Of a stretch of DNA of 11,627 nucleotides, positions 8,327-11,627 are shown one piece after another. The notes under the pieces are model-generated. The model searched no databases. It saw nothing but the letters and a program-made list of their open reading frames with translations, and was not told where the DNA came from. Within the stretch, counting starts at the first letter, position 1, and each line of letters opens with the position of its first letter. The translations under genes were made by a program, and so were the position numbers. The stretch is from Thermoanaerobaculia bacterium (lineage in GTDB: Bacteria > Acidobacteriota > Thermoanaerobaculia > Gp7-AA8): the NCBI GenBank assembly GCA_023700825.1, contig JAMPYE010000090.1, forward strand, positions 1 to 11,627. Reading direction: 5' to 3'.

Positions 8327-8352
8327 AACGGGCCCCCTTTCGGGAGCCCGTT
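8327..8352 (-). terminator. Hairpin terminator candidate after the matrixin gene
   Basis: On the minus strand AACGGGCTCCC-GAAA-GGGGGCCCGTT forms an 11-bp stem with one mismatch and a GAAA tetraloop, 23 bases after the matrixin stop codon. The stem is followed by TCATGAG rather than a clean U run, so termination may be weak or two-way; the structure can also form on the plus strand for the lipoprotein gene. Confidence 0.6.
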
Positions 8353-8375
8353 CGCTGGTCGATGCGGGAACGCTG

Positions 8376-8972
8376 CTAGTAGAGGTCGTTCTTGGCTGCG
8401 TCGTCGTCGGCCTCGAGTGAGGCGGGGCCGTTGTTGCAGGAGCTGACGCTCGGGTACATCGTCGCGCCGGCGACGTTCGAGTGTCCGATGCCGATCACGT
8501 GGCCTACCTCGTGGACCATGATGCCCTCGATGTAGAACTCGCCGCTGCAACCGTCGGCCTCCGAAGTCGAGACGAAGCTGTAGCGCTGGTTCGTGTAGAC
8601 GTCGGCGTCGGTAATCGTGGTGACGCCACCGACAGTCTGGTAATAGCCCGTGAGCGTTGCGGCGAGACAGCTTCCGTTGCAGATCTTGCCGTTGCTGTTG
8701 AGCATGATGTACGGCGTTCCGTCTCCGCGGACGGCGCTCTGATTCGTCGTGCCGCTCGAGACGACGTTCGTCCAGGCTCGGATCGCGCTTGCTGTGTTGG
8801 CGACGCCCTTGGAGCTGTCGGTGATGGTCTTGTTGCCCGCGGTGTTCACGAGGACGGTGACCGAGCCGCCCGCCCAGCTGCGCCGGGGCGAGAGCAGGAC
8901 GTATGCATACGTCGGCAGGGCGGTGCCGAGGACGATGAGCGCTGCGAATGCGAGTGCGATGTTCTTTTTCAT
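8376..8972 (-). CDS. Secreted matrixin-type (metzincin) zinc metalloprotease
   Basis: A small zinc endopeptidase, probably secreted. The 198 residues start with a signal peptide (MKKNIALAFAALIVLGTALP, cleavage near TYA). The extended zinc motif HEVGHVIGIGH spans 154-164, giving ligands H154, H158 and H164 and catalytic E155. The Met-turn methionine is M172 in ATMYP. The C-terminal LEADDDAAKNDLY matches the PxDxxAxxxLY end of M10-type catalytic domains. Cysteines in KICNGSC and in DGCSG/SSCNN may form disulfides. The mature protein begins almost directly with the catalytic domain; no propeptide with a PRCGxPD cysteine switch is present. GAGGAGGAG ends six bases before the ATG. It is the second gene of a tight pair, 18 bp after the stop of the secreted protein upstream. 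Family call secure; substrate unknown. Confidence 0.9.
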   Translation of the reverse strand: MKKNIALAFAALIVLGTALPTYAYVLLSPRRSWAGGSVTVLVNTAGNKTITDSSKGVANTASAIRAWTNVVSSGTTNQSAVRGDGTPYIMLNSNGKICNGSCLAATLTGYYQTVGGVTTITDADVYTNQRYSFVSTSEADGCSGEFYIEGIMVHEVGHVIGIGHSNVAGATMYPSVSSCNNGPASLEADDDAAKNDLY

Positions 8973-8990
8973 GGTCTTCTCCTCCTCGCC

Positions 8991-9563
8991 TTACTCGCGA
9001 ACCATCGGGCCGGCGGCGCGACCGCGCATGATCGCGCCGACCTGCGCGCGGAACTCGTCGATGGAAACGTCGTCGTCGGACGGGGCCGACTTCGACAGGG
9101 CCGCCTCTCGCGGGTTGCCCTGCGTCTCGCGGTCGAGCCGCAGCATCGTGCGGCCGTTGCGCTCTCTCACGAGGTACTTGCCGCGATGGAAGCCGTGAAT
9201 CCGGTACTCACCGCTGTCTTCCCAGACGGTCAGGAGGAGAACGACCTCTTCACCTTCGCGGAGCTCGGGGAAGCCTATCGCCTGCTGCGTGTAGCCGTCG
9301 ACCGTGCCGCCGACTTCGCGGAGCATCAGAACGGCCGGGCCGTCGCCGGCGAGGTAGTCGGACACATCGACGCGCGCGTAGCTGAAGATCACCTCGTGGT
9401 CGGCATCCCAGGAAGCCGAAACGGGGCCGATCGTGCCGCGCACGACCGAAGTCGTCCCGCGCACCATCTGGTCGAATGGAATGTCGAGGAACTGCGATGC
9501 CGAGAGCGGCATGGCGCAGAGCGCGACGGCCAATACGAGCAGGTACAGTCTGCCCTTGTGCAT
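8991..9563 (-). CDS. Small secreted protein of unknown function, partner of the matrixin
   Basis: The product is 190 residues from the ATG at 9563, which has AAGGAGG about nine bases upstream and begins a good signal peptide (MHKGRLYLLVLAVALCAMPLSAS). An in-frame upstream extension to 9641 lacks both features and is rejected. The mature part is beta-rich and contains VVRGTIGPVSASWD, VIFSYARVDVSDYLAG, VLMLREVGGTVDG, FPELREGEEVVLLL, YRIHGFHRGKYLV and a polar C-terminal segment SIDEFRAQVGAIMRG. The pattern (GxxxxxxSxWD, Y-x-V-DV-x-LxG, GG, F-x-x-GEEVVLLL, G-x-x-GKY-V) resembles an uncharacterised family that I recall beside matrixin genes in soil bacteria; I cannot confirm this without a search. 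Translational coupling with the protease downstream suggests a joint role, for instance inhibitor, chaperone or substrate. No catalytic motif is seen. Confidence 0.85.
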   Translation of the reverse strand: MHKGRLYLLVLAVALCAMPLSASQFLDIPFDQMVRGTTSVVRGTIGPVSASWDADHEVIFSYARVDVSDYLAGDGPAVLMLREVGGTVDGYTQQAIGFPELREGEEVVLLLTVWEDSGEYRIHGFHRGKYLVRERNGRTMLRLDRETQGNPREAALSKSAPSDDDVSIDEFRAQVGAIMRGRAAGPMVRE

Positions 9564-9612
9564 GGACTTCGTCCTCCTTCGAGCTGCTATTCGGTTGTGG
9601 GTGACGCGGGAA

Positions 9613-9641
9613 AGATTAGCAGTGCGCCGGAGGAGGCACAA
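9613..9641 (-). promoter_or_regulatory. Weak sigma-70-like promoter for the matrixin pair
   Basis: On the minus strand TTGTGC (9641-9636) and TAATCT (9618-9613) are separated by 17 bp, about 50 bases before the ATG at 9563. Each box matches the consensus only partly. It is the best candidate in the 122-bp spacer to the tRNA gene. Confidence 0.3.
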
Positions 9642-9685
9642 GGGCAGGAATGGAAGTTCGGAGGGGGACGCTGCGGCAGGGGAAG

Positions 9686-9777
<92 letters not shown>

Positions 9778-9895
9778 GCACATGAACTCCCCGCGAGGTG
9801 GCTCGCCTGACGGGGATCGCCGCATTGTCAACCCCGGTTCCCAGAGGGGAACAGGTTCCAGCGCTAACTGCGATTCCGGCTGGTTGATTCCTTTT

Positions 9896-10050
9896 AACAC
9901 AACGAATGCAGAACGCAGAACGCTGAATGAGGAATGAAGAAAAGAATACTGTCTGTCCGCCCGATAATCTGTCGAACTAAATCAGTATATTAATGAGAGT
10001 CGCTTTCTACGTTCTGCATTCTGCATTCAGCGTTCTGCATTCGTTGTGTT
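9896..10050. repeat. AT-richer fold-back element with arms of 7-bp units (consensus NNGAAYG)
   Basis: A 155-bp inverted element lies between two tRNA-Ser genes. The outer 20 bp, AACACAACGAATGCAGAACG (9896-9915), recur exactly as the reverse complement at 10031-10050. Each arm contains five 7-bp units. The left arm (9902-9936) reads ACGAATG, CAGAACG, CAGAACG, CTGAATG, AGGAATG; the right arm, on the minus strand from 10044 to 10010, reads ACGAATG, CAGAACG, CTGAATG, CAGAATG, CAGAACG. The roughly 70-bp centre is AT-richer than the surrounding DNA and holds a short inner pair, ATACTG (9946-9951) and CAGTAT (9983-9988). The right end stops three bases short of the CCA of the neighbouring tRNA. No open reading frame is credible. 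Confidence 0.85.
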
Positions 10051-10053
10051 CCC

Positions 10054-10143
10054 TGGCGGAGGGGGTGGGATTCGAACCCACGGTACCGTCTCCGGTACGG
10101 CGGTTTTCAAGACCGCTGCCTTAAACCACTCGACCACCCCTCC
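10054..10143 (-). tRNA. tRNA-Ser (anticodon UGA)
   Basis: Reads UCA, and by wobble other UCN serine codons. On the minus strand the acceptor GGAGGGG (10143-10137) pairs with CCCCTCC (10064-10058), the discriminator is G at 10057 and the CCA is encoded (10056-10054). The anticodon arm is GCGGT-CTTGAAA-ACCGC with TGA at 10109-10107. The long variable arm GTACCGGAGACGGTAC is a clean hairpin, and the T arm is GTGGG-TTCGAAT-CCCAC. A TTGACT at 10181-10176 may be the -35 of its promoter; TCGTTC at the matching -10 distance is poor. Confidence 0.97.
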
Positions 10144-10209
10144 AGCCCTTCGGAACGAAGCCCGGATCCGCGACGAGTCAACGCCGGGCAGGCTGGATAG
10201 ATTTCTCGC

Positions 10210-10233
10210 AAAACCGCCCGCGCAGACCGGCGG
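10210..10233 (-). terminator. Rho-independent terminator candidate after the MglA-like gene
   Basis: On the minus strand CCGCC (10233-10229) and GGCGG (10218-10214) form a five-pair GC stem around a ten-base loop, followed directly by TTTT (10213-10210), 14 bases after the stop codon. The stem is short, but the U run and position fit. It separates the GTPase gene from the tRNA-Ser(UGA) gene downstream on the same strand. Confidence 0.5.
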
Positions 10234-10247
10234 AACGCTTCACGGGA

Positions 10248-11426
10248 TCACGGGAGGATGTTGACGTCGAGCGTGATCCGGAGCCGCAGCTTGCGGTGCC
10301 CCTTCAGCTCCGAGAGCGAGAGATTCAGCGGAAGCGTGACTTCCTTGACCAGCCCGTCCGAGGTTCGACGCTCGACCTCTGGTGTTGGCGCAGCAACCGG
10401 GGCGGGCGTCGTGCCGCTCTGCGTCGTGATCTTCGGGAGCGAGGCGAGGAGTCCCTCGGGAAGCTGCATCTCGACCGACGCCAGCGGCACTTCGGACGCC
10501 GTTTCGACGCTGAAGCTCGGGAGATCGCCGAACGGGTTCTTCTCGGGTACGAAGCCTCCCGGTGGCGGAGGCGTGGGCCGCGAGACCAGCTCGGCGCCAA
10601 CCATCGGGGCGCTCACGTCATCGTCGTCGTCGTCCTCGACGAACACCTGGCCCGCCGTCGCTGCTGCCACGGGAGCGGCAGCCAGCGGCGCCGTCGGGAC
10701 CGGCTCGTCGTCTTCGGCCCACACGGAATCGCCGGAAGGCGCCGCCGCAACCGCGGGCGCTGCCGCCACAGGTTCTGCCGGCGCGAGGTTCAGGACCTGG
10801 ATCTGGTCTTTGTCGAGCGGATCCGAGCCCTCGAGCCCGTACTTCTTGATCAGGTGCGAGAGAACGTGATGCGCGATGCCACGAAGCGATTCTTCGACGC
10901 CGAGGCCCGTGGTCGCGACCGACTCGTAGTGGGGGGCCTTCAGCTTCGCGTTGAGCGTCGCCTCGAGCTCGGCGACCGGCATCGCATTCGGCAGATCGCG
11001 TTTGTTGTACTGCATGATCACCGGGATGTCGGCGATCCGGATTCCCTGGCGCTTGAGGTTGTCCTCGAGGTTCTGCAACGACTCCTGGTTCGCGTCGAGC
11101 GCGAAGTCCTGGCTGTCGGCCACGAACACGACTCCGTCGGCGCCCTTGAGCACGAGCTGGCGCGTCGAGTTGTAGTAGACCTGGCCGGGGACGGTGTAGA
11201 GCTGCAGCTTGGTCCGCATGCCGCGGATCTTGCCGAGGTCGAGCGGGAGGAAGTCGAAGAACAGGGTGCGGTCCGTCTTCGTCGCGAGCGAGAGCATCTT
11301 GCTGCGGTTGTTCGACGGGAGCGAGTCGTAGATGAACTGGAGGTTCGTCGTCTTCCCGCAGAGACCGGGGCCGTAATAGACGATCTTGGCCGTGATCTCT
11401 TTCGTCGCGTAGTTGAAAAGGACCAT
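10248..11426 (-). CDS. MglA-like small Ras-type GTPase with long C-terminal extension
   Basis: The 392-residue product begins with a MglA-type GTPase domain (about 1-195): MVLFNYATKEITAKIVYYG, P-loop GPGLCGKT at 19-26, the MglA-specific TVPGQ at 78-82 in place of DxxGQ, and NKRD at 141-144 for guanine recognition. MglA controls polarity and gliding motility in myxobacteria. Myxobacterial MglA ends near residue 195. Here about 195 more residues follow: a linker rich in Ala, Pro and acidic residues, with a run of aspartates near 262-268, then a more ordered final segment (VTLPLNLSLSELKGHRKLRL and onward) that looks like a separate small conserved domain. Start choice: the ATG at 11426 matches the family N-terminus; ATGs at 11435 and further upstream are in frame but unlikely, and none has a clear ribosome binding site. 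No MglB gene is in the window. Polarity or signalling is inferred from the family. Confidence 0.88.
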   Translation of the reverse strand: MVLFNYATKEITAKIVYYGPGLCGKTTNLQFIYDSLPSNNRSKMLSLATKTDRTLFFDFLPLDLGKIRGMRTKLQLYTVPGQVYYNSTRQLVLKGADGVVFVADSQDFALDANQESLQNLEDNLKRQGIRIADIPVIMQYNKRDLPNAMPVAELEATLNAKLKAPHYESVATTGLGVEESLRGIAHHVLSHLIKKYGLEGSDPLDKDQIQVLNLAPAEPVAAAPAVAAAPSGDSVWAEDDEPVPTAPLAAAPVAAATAGQVFVEDDDDDDVSAPMVGAELVSRPTPPPPGGFVPEKNPFGDLPSFSVETASEVPLASVEMQLPEGLLASLPKITTQSGTTPAPVAAPTPEVERRTSDGLVKEVTLPLNLSLSELKGHRKLRLRITLDVNILP

Positions 11427-11436
11427 GAGGCCCATC

Positions 11437-11465
11437 AGGTTATCGTGGCGTCCGGAGGCTGTCAA
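11437..11465 (-). promoter_or_regulatory. Sigma-70-like promoter for the MglA-like gene
   Basis: On the minus strand a perfect TTGACA (11465-11460) is followed after 17 bp by TAACCT (11442-11437), a partial -10. Transcription would start near 11430, only a few bases before the ATG at 11426, which would give an almost leaderless message and would explain why no ribosome binding site is seen. Confidence 0.4.
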
Positions 11466-11552
11466 TTTCGTGCTGAGGGCGGGAGCGCGGAGAAAATGCC
11501 GCGGAGCCGAGTCGCTTGACGTGAACGAATCGGCCAACCAGAATGCACCCCT

Positions 11553-11627
11553 GCCCGGAAACGGGCGCTCTTTCTCAGCCCATCGACCGCGGTGACGGGA
11601 AGCCGGTGAGATACCGGCGCGGCCCCC
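11553..11627 (+). promoter_or_regulatory. Cobalamin riboswitch, 5' part (continues beyond window)
   Basis: The last bases carry the conserved core of adenosylcobalamin-type riboswitches: GGGAAG (11597-11602), then CCGGTGAGATACCGG (11603-11617), in which CCGGT pairs with ACCGG, then CGCGGCCCCC, whose CCC would pair back to GGG. The expected B12 box (GCCACTG) would lie just past 11627. The sequence upstream of the core is less typical; a stable GCCCG-GAAA-CGGGC hairpin (11553-11566) may be the first stem, so the 5' limit is approximate. The orientation means it controls a plus-strand gene to the right, probably for B12 uptake or synthesis or a B12-independent isozyme. Confidence 0.7.

Noticed and set aside
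9564..9641. Upstream N-terminal extension of the secreted partner protein (start at 9641).
   Set aside because: It would place residues ahead of a clear signal peptide and bypass the strong AAGGAGG before the ATG at 9563.
10296..11519. A 407-codon plus-strand frame antisense to the MglA-like gene.
   Set aside because: It is antisense to a gene with clear GTPase motifs; the translation has no family resemblance.
11553..11575. GCCCG-GAAA-CGGGC followed by GCTCTTTCTC as a plus-strand terminator.
   Set aside because: No plus-strand gene ends upstream of it; it is more likely part of the riboswitch leader or incidental.

Overview
The window is GC-rich bacterial chromosome (by eye roughly two-thirds G+C) with ordinary, well-spaced genes on both strands. 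No phage, plasmid or insertion-sequence genes are visible. The gene set (a MglA-type GTPase with a long C-terminal tail, a secreted M49-like metallopeptidase, a secreted matrixin with a small partner, a lipoprotein with fibronectin type III-like domains) and the many intergenic multi-hairpin repeats fit Acidobacteriota or a neighbouring soil or sediment lineage. That placement is recalled resemblance, not a search result.

Layout, left to right. A cyclophilin-type peptidyl-prolyl isomerase (2-535, +) is cut by the window edge. A multi-hairpin repeat (546-668) lies between it and a minus-strand pair: an M49-like secreted metallopeptidase (2035-3825) followed by the sodium/proton antiporter nhaA (684-1982). 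A 186-bp divergent spacer leads to an SDR oxidoreductase (4012-4770, +). A second copy of the multi-hairpin repeat (4803-4915) separates it from glmS (4952-6781, -). Divergent from glmS is a lipoprotein gene (6986-8098, +). Next comes a nested palindrome built from inverted 7-bp units (8098-8321), and then a minus-strand pair encoding a secreted 190-residue protein (8991-9563) and a matrixin-type zinc protease (8376-8972). Two minus-strand tRNA-Ser genes, GCU (9686-9777) and UGA (10054-10143), flank a second, AT-richer fold-back made of 7-bp units (9896-10050). A MglA-like GTPase gene (10248-11426, -) follows. At the right edge is the start of a plus-strand cobalamin riboswitch (to 11627 and beyond), whose regulated gene lies outside the window.

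The metabolic genes are housekeeping: cell-wall amino-sugar synthesis, ion and pH homeostasis, protein folding and tRNA supply. Several products are probably exported (M49-like peptidase, matrixin and its partner, lipoprotein). The most unusual content is intergenic. All three convergent gene junctions are filled by long palindromic elements. Two of these are homologous copies in opposite orientation whose hairpin stems differ by paired, compensatory changes. Two other elements are fold-backs whose arms are strings of degenerate 7-bp units.

No gap between genes exceeds 300 bases. The spacers 3826-4011, 6782-6985, 9564-9685, 9778-9895, 10144-10247 and 11427-11552 hold only the candidate promoters, terminators and repeats listed here. 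I recognise no complete undescribed protein system. The best candidates for novelty are the repeat families, the matrixin/partner pair and the GTPase tail.
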